DNA from: Zygnema cylindricum | Lineage: Eukaryota > Streptophyta > Zygnematophyceae > Zygnematales > Zygnemataceae | DNA length: 64,000 nucleotides | NCBI GenBank assembly: GCA_037447655.1 | Contig: JBBHKE010000653.1 | Location: 111,745-175,744 of the forward strand | Direction of reading: 5' to 3' | Notes under the pieces: generated by a model | Told to the model about the DNA's origin: nothing | Seen by the model: only the letters and a program-made list of their open reading frames with translations | The model's database searches: none | In this document: piece after piece, positions 1 through 10,252 of the stretch | Position numbering within the stretch: the first letter of the stretch is position 1 | How the letters are laid out: each line of letters starts with the position of its first letter | Program-made: the position numbers and the translations under genes

Positions 1-439
1 TTGCAAGTTTTTAATTTACTTCACTGTGAAGTAGTTATGCCAAAACGATGTACAACAAGAACCTTTTATAATGCATGATATTCTTTTGGCAATATATAAG
101 TATGTGTAAGAGCTATGGTTTGTCATGGTCAATGTAAAACTGTGTGTTTATCATTCATTTATGTGAAACATTATGTTGTACTTGGTTAGTAATTTCTTTA
201 TTTTTTAGCTTTGATACACAAACTTGTTGTTTTTGACGTTATTCGTACTAGGCAACGAGCGCGCCACATCGCTGGCTGTTGTCGCACCAGTAACATGAAT
301 TTTGTCATCGTTATTTCATCATCGTTGACAGTTTATCATGGCATATGGGCTTTTTCAGCGACGACTTTGCCTCATAGCCGAAGCATTTTTCACCGATGAC
401 AAAACTTATTTAGTGTTTTTTCTTAAACGGTTATATTAA

Positions 440-745
440 TAAATATCACCGACGATAGCTTGTTTTCGTTGGAAGTCCTGAATACATGACAAAAGGAAAA
501 AAAATAATAAAATACCTTGAATCCATTGCTGTAAAATTCAGGGACGAAAATTTCTCGTCGCTGGTTGTTCAGAATCCATGACAAAAGGAACAAAATAACA
601 AACTACCTTCATTCCATAGATGTATAATCCATCGACGAAAATGTCTCGTCGCTGGTATTTCCACAACCATTACATTATAAAAAAAAAATATTTTTCCATT
701 CATGTAAAATCCAGCGACGATAATGTCTCGTTGCTGGAAGGTAAA
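440..745. repeat. Degenerate tandem repeat, period about 82-91 bp
   Basis: Four related units are seen. Each carries a GACGA core followed about 15 bases later by TCGTCGCTGG or a variant, and most have ATGACAAAAGG nearby. The cores lie near 452, 543, 634 and 716, giving spacings of 91, 91 and 82. Each unit is partly self-complementary (GACGAAAA...TCGTC), so it could form a short hairpin. Function is unknown. Confidence 0.6.
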
Positions 746-1705
746 AATCCATAAGTAGGGGAAAAAATTATTCCATAGCGGACGCAAACATATACAAAAC
801 ATAATAATTTAGTACAAAACACAAGATAATGATATATATAGTGCAAAAAATAGTAATAACATATTGTACACATGACAAAAATATACAATTATGAATCGCA
901 AATTTCGTTATCGTACAAATTGTGAAACTCAATATTGGCCATGAAATCATACAATTTTCCATACCTTTCAACTTTATCTTGAATCGTCCATCTATTATCA
1001 TTTTTAAATTCCAATTTTTAGTAATCATTTCACTATCCTCTTGTGCATCTAAACAAATAAAAATTCGCAAATAACATCACGTCGATAATAAATCAGAAGC
1101 GTTGTCCCCAACCTCAAAAAAACAAAAAAATGACTTAGATTAAACTGTCAATCCGTTGAAGGTTCCAAAGATTTTTCATGGGTTTTTGGAGTTTGTAATA
1201 TTTTTTTAATTAAACCGTAGTTTAAGCTGGAACAAAATTAGTTCCCCATATTCTTAATTATTTTATTATTATTTTTCTAAAAATCACTGTTTAATGACTT
1301 TTAACGGAAATTAAACAAATGCACATGACTATGTTTTTGAATCCATTGAGAATAACACGTGTGGCAATCGTATAGATTACAAATCCAACTATTATTAAAA
1401 AATCTAACACTGAAAATCACAAAGGAATACATCTTTCTTGTTCAAATATATTGAGCATTTGTCTTAGTACCCTCACCATCAATATTAATAAACATCATTA
1501 AAATTAAACTAAAATCAATTAGTCAGCGAAAAAGGTGAAACGAGGGAAACAAAAGCAAACCACAAAAGAGCCAATGGTAAGAGAATACGCACTTGCGTGG
1601 TCATCAATGGCGGTGTTGGCTTGCAGGAAAATGTTAGCCTTTTCGCACAACAAAACCCTAAAAAAGTAAACAACCTATAAAATTAAGCCAACTGCCCTGC
1701 ATGAA

Positions 1706-1950
1706 AGCGATGACGTGGAAGACGTGCAATCCATGGAGGAGGAATTGAAACAAGTTATGGCGTGTGCGACGTGAAATCCATAGAGGTGAAAGAAGAAGCG
1801 AGTGATTACGTTGGCGATGAGTGGGCGATGTGGAATCCATGGAGGTGGAAGATGAAGCGAGTGATGACGTGGGTGACGCGCAATCGATAGATGTGAAAGA
1901 GGAAGCGAGAGATGACGTGGGCGACGTGCAATCCATGTAGGTGAAAAAGG
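1706..1950. repeat. 48-bp tandem repeat, open in coding-like phase
   Basis: Units share a (G/C)AATCCATGGAGGTG-like core, with repeat points near 1731, 1778, 1837, 1885 and 1933 (spacings 47, 59, 48, 48). Because 48 is a multiple of three, both strands read as a 16-residue peptide repeat. The plus strand is acidic (a DDVGDVQSM-like unit) and the minus strand is Ser/Thr-rich. The plus frame is interrupted by stops, so this is more likely a minisatellite or a gene relic than a gene. Confidence 0.55.
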
Positions 1951-2832
1951 AAGCAAGCCTCTCACAGATCCCTGTTGGAAAAACGAAGAGATTTTTTTAG
2001 GATGGCGGCGCATACAAGATGGCGACGCAATCGTCAGATTCCACAGGGAAAAAAAAAAGGGAATGAGCGATTGCAATTGGACACAGAAAGCGTGAATTGT
2101 GATTGGTCCAAAAAGATTATATTTTATGAGGTCTGTCCGCATTTGGCGTTGCCTCACGACATATATCACCCACGTCAAATGTTGTATATTTGTTCTATTT
2201 TTGTCAGTATGTTTACCCTATTTGATGTGCCATTGTGTTAAAAACCCCATATTACAGTTAAAAGTTACTCATTTCAAAGGGAGTATAACTAATATTTACG
2301 CTAAAACAGACGCGGTCCTAAATAAGAATACAGTTTTAATGTAATTGTTGCGAAATTCCCTATTATAACTGAATCCGCGAAACGGCGAACACCATTTACC
2401 AAATTATTACACAAATGAACGAAAACACATGTTCTCGCCGTTATACTATAAACTTGTAACATGTAACTCAAGGTTAACGTTCTCACTGACGACGATGTTG
2501 TGGACGGACAAAATATATGCGAATGGATTTTTTTTGGATGAGTTTCGGTCTTTTTGTTTTGTGCGACTTCACGTGCGACCGCGAGTTTATTAAATCAATA
2601 TTTGTGCGTTTTTATTTAAAAAGTACAATATTACACAGTCACACGATGTCCGTACTCCACACTATTTAAAATGAACCTATATTAGAAAATAAAAACGCTA
2701 ATTAAACCTCACCTAAATTAAAATAATGAAAAAATTAGAATCGATTACTTTATTTGATGTGATAGAGTCGAAATTTCGAGCAACCGAATTAGAGTAATTT
2801 ACTCTTATTACGATTCGCGTTGTACTGTACTT

Positions 2833-3267
2833 CAGAGGTCGCAAACGGTCAACCGAAACCGTAACCGACCGTTAACCCACCGCCCGCGTCAGATGTGGAA
2901 TGGATTCGGTTGCCAAATTTGGGGCTTCGGGCGGATTCGGGCGGGTAATTCACGAAAAAACAAAAAATAAAACGGTTACGGTCGGGTAAGCAAAAAACGA
3001 AAAAAACTGAAGGTTTTGTACTGTCCATACTATCCATTACTGTACATTGTACTCTTGGTATCGTGGAAGGTATAAGAGAGATGTACCGCTAAAATTGTAC
3101 TTATCCAGGTACAGGCGGGTCCAGTGGTCGCGAGAAATCGAGTTTCGGTTATTTTTTTTTCGTAAACGCGTTTCGGATATAACCCGGTCGGGCGTCGGGT
3201 AATCAGATTTTGAAAAAAAAAAACGGTCGATTTCGGTTATCTTAAATTTTGACTTTTGCGACCTCTA
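2833..3267. mobile_element. hAT-type MITE with 8-bp target duplication
   Basis: The left end CAGAGGTCGCAAA and the right end (reverse complement TAGAGGTCGCAAA) form terminal inverted repeats. The element is flanked on both sides by the identical 8-mer CTGTACTT (2825-2832 and 3268-3275). An 8-bp duplication with a YARNG-type terminus is diagnostic of the hAT superfamily. The 435-bp interior has GGTCGG/CCGACC-rich subterminal repeats and no ORF, so the element is non-autonomous. The perfect target duplication suggests it is not very old. Confidence 0.85.
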
Positions 3268-3275
3268 CTGTACTT

Positions 3276-5890
3276 CCACGTTGTGAAGCAAAACACTGTA
3301 TCGCATCGCCAAGAGACCAAAATTCCAAACTATGGAAAAAAATCGGATTGGAAAACCAAATCGAGAGTGAGGCTCTACGCATCTCAAAACTGCACCTGTC
3401 CACTAAGGCACTAACATATTTGAAATCGCTGTGGGCGAGCAGCATCCGTACTTGGTTTTGTAATTTCGTTGCTTTTAGATGCGTGAAACCGGATACAAAC
3501 CTCCTTAAAACATAAGGTATTAAACGCTCTATCTTGGTTTCAATGCAGTTATATATGGTTTTTATTTATGGTTATAGAGAAGTCTTTGTGTTACTTATGG
3601 TTTAACAATTTTTATGAGGTTTAGATAGCTCCCGATTGATTTGTATTAATTATTCTTTCGCGAAACCTTTTATGACAATTTTATTTGTAATTGATTTATT
3701 AGCAATTTGCTTGTAGCAATATTTTAAACTTTTTGTTTGTTTGATCTTATGAGGCACTCGATACATTATGTTTTTCCTTTCTTTTTTGTTTATGTACTTG
3801 GATGGTTTATATTTGTTTTTTTTATTATAAAGCTTGTTATCAAAAGATGAAGCGTTTTTAACATGAAGCACCTATTATTTTTTCATTCATCAATTGTTCT
3901 ATTCCGTAACATGTGACAATCATTGGCGCCCCTTCCAAGAGTTACCCTAGAATAATTTCCTAGGCTCTCATATGATTAGCGTTCAAGTTTTTTCTCTCTT
4001 CATTCATTCTATAATCTCAAAATAAATAAAAATAAAAATGGATCAAACACAAAAATATTATACAACTGCTATTTACAATGACAAATGAATATCTACAGCG
4101 TTTCCTTTACGGTTATAGTAGGTGAGTGCTCCACCTTCAATTCTTGTTAGAGTTAATTGTACTAATTAGGTCGCACTTATTTTTTTCTCAAAATAATAAA
4201 ATAGTTTTGACAACGCTATTAAACGGAGGGACTACAATTTCTCGCGTCCCCTTAAACTAAATTAGTATTGTTAACTGATATCGGATTAACATCAACAATT
4301 CCTAAACGGTATTAAACTTGGTCGGTGAATCGACTTTGAAAAATAAAGTAAGAAGAGCTCTTTTTTTTTGTTGTTGGTCAAATATTATACAACAAGAACA
4401 TAAGCGCTATTAAATCCTCTCGGACTCCATTTTTCCTTGTTTAAATGGTATGCAATGAGAACATCCGTATTGCTAAACCTTTTTGTTATCAGCGTTGATA
4501 ATCCTCGTTAGTCGTAAGGTAAAAATCTTACTTAATCATTCCTATACTGTGATAAGCGATCCGAAAAGTGTGTCCCAAAAAAAGTTTATTTGAGTGACAA
4601 TATTAATAACAAAAAAAACCATTCATGCCGATAACGATACAAGGTGTATTGTTGATATCAAAACGTATAAAGTTTCGTCTTTTTATGTAGCTATTTTAGA
4701 TGAAAGAAAGACAGATTAGAGGGAAAAATTGCAAAGTAGGAGAAGTTCCATAGCTATTAAGTTCTACACGGTATATATTTATTACTATCATTTTTATTTA
4801 ATAGAAATACGAATTTCCGTCGTAGATATTGATGTTATGTGACTTTCATCAATTCTTATTATCAACCAACCCATATTTAATAAGTCGTTTTTTGAAATTA
4901 TGTGGGCTCCATAGTCCCACAGAACTCGCAGCTTCGATTAAGCCTATAGGATAACCTTGACTCATTCAATTTCGTAAATAAATAACTTTCACCCTGCGAG
5001 GCAATGACCCCGACCCACTTCACCCTTATGAAGTTAAGACTCCTCTAGTCTGCAGAAAAAAAATATTTATTGAATTTGCTCATGTGGGTGGTACATTATG
5101 GTTGATCAAAGTTAGTTGTTATATACAAATGGCTTTTGGGAGAGAGGACTTCTAAAACCTTCAAAAAAAAATAAGTCATAAGCTACCTACACACAGATCG
5201 TATCTACAAAACTTTTCGCCAATAGGGAGACTATATATTACAACATAATGTACACAAAAGTAGACAAGCTACCATACATTTTATACAACTTATGTACGAC
5301 ACCAATCCGAACATCGTACTTTTCACATCATGGATTTATTTTTTTATTATCTGGTGTCCTCTTAGATGTTGCAACGTGTCAACCTGTGGCATATTTAGCG
5401 TGATCTGCCAAAAAGGTCATTCTAGGCTTTCAGCGCTGATGTGATCCATCCGATTAAACATCCTTTTGCTGCTAGGCGTATGATTACACGATGCTTAAAA
5501 TATTTCGTGCATCCGTAACCCTGTTGTGCTTCAAACTCTGTTTATCGTAAGTTAATCTGTTAGATGACATTTTTTTGTTTAATCTTTTTATGACCATATA
5601 ACACGGGTATTGACATCTTCAATACTAAAGATATAATCGACGACTACTATTGTGTAGTAAGGCCAAGGATAAATCCTAGCCAATTCAAAAACAAGGTAAA
5701 GAAGCCATGGGGAAATGTTCCAAAAACAGCTAGTGATAATATTTTTACACTAATGGCGATTCACGGTGACTTTTGTAATTATTTTTCCGAAAAGAAAATC
5801 GTTATTGTCTATTGACAGCATATTGCCGATATTCAATTTGTCTTTTTTCACTTACCGATAATCAAAATATCTGCCAGTTATGTTGAGAAG
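3276..5890. other. Intergenic, nothing recognised
   Basis: This AT-rich stretch has only short ORFs. An isolated terminus resembling the TA-flanked MITE family (CTAATGGCGATTCACGGTG) lies near 5752, with no convincing partner and no TA flank. No RNA gene or coding region is supported. Confidence 0.5.
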
Positions 5891-5897
5891 GTTAATA

Positions 5898-6114
5898 CAC
5901 CGTGAATCACTATTAGTGTTAATGTTTTTTTCGTCTCTTAAAACAAATTTTCTTCTTACAAATTTGTTTGATCGTAGATTTGAGGGTTGCGATTGAAGGG
6001 TAAAATTCTTAGCTTCGGATTGGCGGTCTCAAATTGAAAATCAGACAAGTGTGTACGCCGAAATGATGTTTTAAGTGGCCCAAATTGTTTTTACCCTAAT
6101 AACGATTCATGGTG
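5898..6114. mobile_element. TA-flanked MITE (CACCGCGAATCG family)
   Basis: The left end CACCGTGAATCACTATTAGT and the right end (reverse complement CACCATGAATCGTTATTAGG) form imperfect inverted termini. TA dinucleotides flank the element at 5896-5897 and 6115-6116. It is 217 bp long and has no ORF. The same termini recur at least six more times in this window. TA target duplications fit Tc1/mariner-type mobilisation, but the terminus is unlike Stowaway, so the superfamily is inferred. Confidence 0.7.
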
Positions 6115-6129
6115 TACTTTTCTAAAAGT

Positions 6130-7590
6130 GCGATACATCGCTATAAGTTATCGGCTCGATAAGCGTTATGATATACACGTACCTTACGGTGTTAAGAAAA
6201 GTTCACCCCCTCCTCGGGTGCGCCAACAGGGGAATATAAAGGGGGGATCTTCCGTAATATTACCGTACATTCTTTCCGTAGTAAATATGTACGTAACCCA
6301 CCTCCAACCAAATTAAAACAATAAAATTACATTTTTGAAACAACGTGGCAGTTTGTGTGATAGACATAGCGGTTGCTTTAACAAAAGCCGAAAGATCAAT
6401 ATAATGTGATTGGCATAGGTGTGTCGACCACCGATTATAGTTAGTCACAATAAATATATATATACCGGTCTCAATGTTATTCCACATGTGAAAAGTGCAA
6501 GTATTTTTGTCGTTTTTTAACGATCTTTATAAGAGCAAACAAAGCTTTAGCGCTGTGGGCAGCAAAGCTGAGAATCGAGTAGAAAGTTATGGTATCGGTT
6601 ATCGTAACGAAAAGTTAGGTGAACTTATGCTTTGTTTAGTTCGATTTTCTATTTTAAAAGTATTTTGTGTACATTGATAATGACGACGGTGTCATCGAAT
6701 GCAAAGTTCAATAAAGAGGTTTCGATGCTTATTGCAAAAAATATAATTATTACAAAATTGTTTATGATTGCAAAACGTATGTTAGATTAGGAAAAGTTTG
6801 TCATGTTGAAAGGGTCCGGATCATTGTTCACTTTTTTAAACGACTAAAAAAAATAACCGATGACAAATCATTTGGGTTGTTGAAACATTTGGCAATTCAC
6901 GAACTTGCAAAAAAATGGTAACTGACTTTGAAACTCGATTCGGCAGTTTATAGTTAGCAAGTTTAACAATTAAGATGTTTATGGTATGCGGATTAGAACC
7001 TAAACCAAACATCTTCTTTTTACATCACATTTCAAGCAAGATAGAGCATCTAAACAAATATTTTATGCTATGTTTTTTTTATATATATAGATGCAAATTT
7101 TTCTCGACATTCAAAATTTGGTGCGTAAAGCAATTTGGTGAAAAAAACAATCGCTTCTAACAAAAAAAATGTTGCTCATGTTCATAATGACGATAAGGAT
7201 AAGGTTTCAATAACATTGAAAATGAAGCAACACATTTTCACTTATTTTGGAAAAATAACTAGCAAAAAAACTCTAACTTTCAAACTCAATCGAGCGAAAT
7301 TTAAAGAGAATTTGCACCATGATGTTTATTTATACCAACGAAACTGAATCGAGGTAAATTTAAAGAGAATTTGCACCATGCGGTTTATTTCTAAAAGCGA
7401 ATGAATGGATTAATACATTCTCAAAACGAGCCAGAGAACTGTTAAAAATTGCCGCGAGAGTGTAACAAACTGTTCGAAATCATAGGCGGAACCGCAAATT
7501 GTTCAATACTGTGGGCGGGAGAGAAAAAAAATACTTTCCGACCTTGAGTAGAAATTGGTAACTGAAAAATAAGTCTTACGAAAAAAAAAA
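6130..7590. other. Intergenic, nothing recognised
   Basis: Only short ORFs without recognisable domains are present. A short duplicated segment (TAAATTTAAAGAGAATTTGC-like) occurs near 7298 and 7350. No other structure was seen. Confidence 0.45.
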
Positions 7591-7599
7591 TGTGTGCGA

Positions 7600-8900
7600 A
7601 ATTCAAATTTTTAAGCTAAATTTTGAAAATTAATATTGAAATATTCAAAAAATTTAAATTATTGGTGAAAAGAAACAAAGTATACCTATAATTTGAATGA
7701 TATAAAATTTGAATGTTTTTATCGTGATAAATTTGAAAACTAAGAATTTTGAAATTTGAAATTTAAATCATGATAAAGATGGAAACAAAAAAAATTGGAA
7801 ACTTCGAATTTTGAGTTTTTCAAATTTTGAAAATATGTTAATTAAATATTTTATTTCATAATTTAAGGATTTGAATTTGCTAATTTGGAATTATGAGATA
7901 GTGAAAGGTTTGAAATATGGAGATTTAGAAATCTGGTAATTTTACCAATTTAAATTTAAGCTCAATAGTTTAGATTAAGAGACACGAGATTATTGGAATG
8001 TGAATATTAATAAATTAGTTGTTTTGGACACTCGATAATTTTTTTTTTAATTTAAAATTCGAGAATGTAATGTTCAATATGTGAGATTTGGAAATCGACT
8101 AATTTGACATTTCATATTATAAAAAGTTTGCGGCTTTTTAAATTAATGATTTGCACAATTTAAGAATTGCAAGTTAAAAAGTTGAGAATTTTCGATCTAT
8201 CACACGCCTGAAATGTGAAGAGTTGCATATTTGATAAATATGACGATTCAACTTTTTAATTTCTTGTGATTTCAAAGTTTAAGACTTGAAGAATTTGGAA
8301 ATTCGAATTTGGGAAACTGAATTGTTTAGATAATGAAATGTTAAGATCGTGGGGATTTCCAAATCCAATAGCTTAGACATTTTTGATTATTAAAGATTGT
8401 GATTTTTAGATTTTTTTCTCTCAAAAATTGGGAATACGAATTTGGGAAACTTTAAATTTTAGATTACCAGCTAAAATTTGGAAATGGTACTTCAAAATTT
8501 TTGCTTTGAAACATTCGAGAATTGCAATTTGGGAAGCACAAAAGTTTAGATTATGGATGTTTGGAATGTGTTGATTTTAAACTCTAATAATTTGTCATTC
8601 TAACAATTTTTAAATTTTGTGAATTTCGAAATTTTTGACTTCCAAAATTTGTGAATTGAAGTTTCGGAATGAGAAAAACTTATATTATAAGATGTTTGGA
8701 ATGTCGCGATTTGGACATCCAATAATTTAACATTTCATATTTTTTTGTTTTTGTGAATTTCATAATTTGTGAGGTGAAAAAACAGGGAATTCCAATTTGA
8801 GAGGTTTTGAAACTTATAATTTAAAAATATAGTAAGTCAAAAAAATTAGATTTCCATTTTTTTTGAATTACAAGGTTTAAACTTGGAGAATTTTATGAAT
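7600..8900. repeat. Degenerate satellite-like array, period about 133 bp
   Basis: The region is built from diverged copies of a very AT-rich unit containing GAATTTGGGAAAC, TTTAGATTATGA and TTTGGAATGT-like blocks. The TTTGGGAA block recurs near 8308, 8441, 8528, 8662 and 8796 (spacings 133, 87, 134, 134). A weaker copy lies near 8172, and related blocks extend back to about 7,700. The 87 step suggests a partial deletion. No coding potential is seen, and copia-A lies immediately downstream. Confidence 0.6.
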
Positions 8901-9188
8901 TTGGTGTTTTTTATAAAAATTCAGTCTCACTTAAAAGAAAGTCACGGAATTAGTTAAGGTCCAAACATTATAGCAATTTATGGTTGAAGTGGGATGTTGA
9001 TATTTGAGTATTTTATAGGTCTGTATTAGGATAGAAAAAGAGCTGAGGCGGTCTGCCTCTAACTCCCCTTTCCAAGCCCCCATACTTGTCGTAGTCACTG
9101 AAGGCTGGATAGGGAGCTAGAGCCATGGCTGCCTAGGCTCTCTAGAGAAGACAGGGGGTAAATTATGTAGTCTTACCAAAAGTTAGGT

Positions 9189-9227
9189 GACGGACCCAGG
9201 AATTGATCCTGGTACCTACCGTCCATC
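9189..9227 (-). other. tRNA-like hairpin (T-arm plus acceptor stem) in U3
   Basis: On the minus strand a 7-nt outer stem (GATGGAC/GTCCGTC) encloses 8 unpaired bases, a perfect 5-bp stem CCAGG/CCTGG and a 7-nt loop ATCAATT. The inner 3' strand runs directly into the outer stem, which is the topology of a tRNA T-arm joined to its acceptor stem. The loop fits the T-loop pattern except at its first base. D and anticodon arms are missing, so this is not a tRNA gene. It recurs in the copia-B LTRs at 16059-16097 and, decayed, at 21466. Confidence 0.5.
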
Positions 9228-9402
9228 AATCCTTAGTAGCCGTTAGCTCTAGCCGTTATGTCTAGAAAAGATATTACGATATATAGGGTTTGACAAATAT
9301 ATAAATCGTTATATGTAGATTAATCCGTTTAACGGCTAATAGATACTTAGTACATAGATACAGTTTAATTTAGTACGAAGTACGGAATGGGGGCAGAACG
9401 GA

Positions 9403-9505
9403 TACCGCGCATTTGTTTCGATAGCGAAACAAATACCGCGCATTTGTTTCGACAGCGAAACAAATATCGCGCATTTGTTTCGATAGCGAAACAAATATCG
9501 CGCGT
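9403..9505. repeat. Three tandem copies of a palindromic U3 motif
   Basis: The palindrome ATTTGTTTCG-ATAG-CGAAACAAAT occurs at 9411, 9442 and 9473 (31-bp period), joined by ACCGCGC-type linkers. The 3' LTR carries the same three copies from about 12546, while the copia-B LTRs carry one (near 16277 and 21692). Position in U3 about 400 bp upstream of the TATA box suggests a transcription-factor site or enhancer. That role is inferred. Confidence 0.6.
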
Positions 9506-9860
9506 CGAATTTCAGCGGCTACGATTATAGCCGGTATTGATCGGACGGCCACGATAGGCGCCGCGATCACGGAAAAGGCATTTTTGGCGTTTTACGGTCT
9601 TTGTCACGTCATGTGACACGTGGCGTGATAACATTGGACTACGGGAATTCCGGAGATTACAGGAACTAATCCGGATTTGACATGTGTCGACATTTTGGCC
9701 ATGTCGTACAATGGCCGTACAGAAAGTACACCGACACCTGTACTTTTCTGTACGACACAGTAATTTGATTGGTGCCGTACTTCAGTAGATAGAGTTTTAG
9801 AGAGGGTATAGGACTTAGAAAATTTTGGGTAGGCAGCTGCCTCTCCCAGAGAGCACCCTG

Positions 9861-9867
9861 TATAAAT
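9861..9867 (+). promoter_or_regulatory. Copia-A LTR TATA box
   Basis: TATAAAT follows CACCCTG and lies 376 bases before the LTR end. The same box occurs in the 3' LTR at 12996 and in an equivalent position in both copia-B LTRs, which supports it as the retrotransposon core promoter. Confidence 0.6.
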
Positions 9868-10236
9868 GGCAAACTTTGGCCAGCCGTAACTATCAATTTA
9901 CTTGACCATTTTCAGTGATTCTTTTTGCTGCTGACTCAGGGGAGTCTAGGCTACACAGGGGTGTAGTCGGTCAGAGTTTTTGTCTGCCAGGGTGGCTGTA
10001 TTTCTAAGGGAAAGTCAAAGTGGGTGAATGTGTCCAAATCTCATATTCTAACTTTGCATTCTGTGGTGGAACTGAGCACACAGAAAGTGTTATTTCACAG
10101 GGGTGAATCTATATTGGGGTTCTGACTGTCAAGGGGTCAGTCACTTGGGTTTATATTAACTTGGAGTCGGCACTATCTAGATTGGCTTCTTTTGGATCTG
10201 CATACTCTGAGGGCCAATGGAGGTCTCAGAGTTTCA

Positions 10237-10252
10237 GGTTATGGGCCCACCA
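10237..10252 (+). other. Primer-binding site for half-tRNA initiator Met
   Basis: GGTTATGGGCCCACCA starts right after the LTR. It is not complementary to a tRNA 3' end. From memory of the conserved plant initiator tRNA-Met it is complementary to the anticodon stem-loop (UGGGCCCAUAACC). Drosophila copia uses this type of site, priming from a cleaved 5' half of initiator tRNA. The ATG inside it is the complement of the CAU anticodon and is in frame with Gag. Confidence 0.75.

Larger units (their letters stand above)
1..2820. other. AT-rich intergenic sequence, no gene recognised
   Basis: Both strands carry only short ORFs without a recognisable domain. The stretch holds two degenerate tandem arrays, near 440-745 and 1706-1950, which are listed separately. 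The longest minus-strand ORFs near 1658-2178 are translations of the second array. I see no intact transposon ends before the hAT-type element that starts at 2833. Confidence 0.6.
8995..10236 (+). repeat. Copia-A 5' LTR
   Basis: It begins TGTTGATATT and ends GAGTTTCA. A TATA box at 9861 places the U3/R border near 9890. U3 holds a tRNA-like hairpin (9189-9227) and three tandem copies of a palindrome (9403-9505). The sequence is alignable in blocks with the copia-B LTR, for example CTTAGAAAATTTTGG and the TATA region. Confidence 0.92.

Noticed and set aside
1658-2178. Minus-strand ORFs of 92 and 167 codons
   Set aside because: They run through the 48-bp repeat in two overlapping frames, and no family is recognisable.
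9189-9260. Antisense tRNA gene in the LTR
   Set aside because: Only T-arm and acceptor-like stems are present. No D arm, anticodon arm or A box could be placed between the acceptor strands.
9411-9500. Regularly spaced repeats resembling a short CRISPR-like array
   Set aside because: The linkers are themselves repeated, the setting is a eukaryotic LTR, and the motif is a tandem palindrome.
9370-9896. Minus-strand ORFs of 66 and 76 codons, repeated at 12505-13031
   Set aside because: They recur only because they lie in both LTRs of copia-A. They cover U3 repeats and have no domain.
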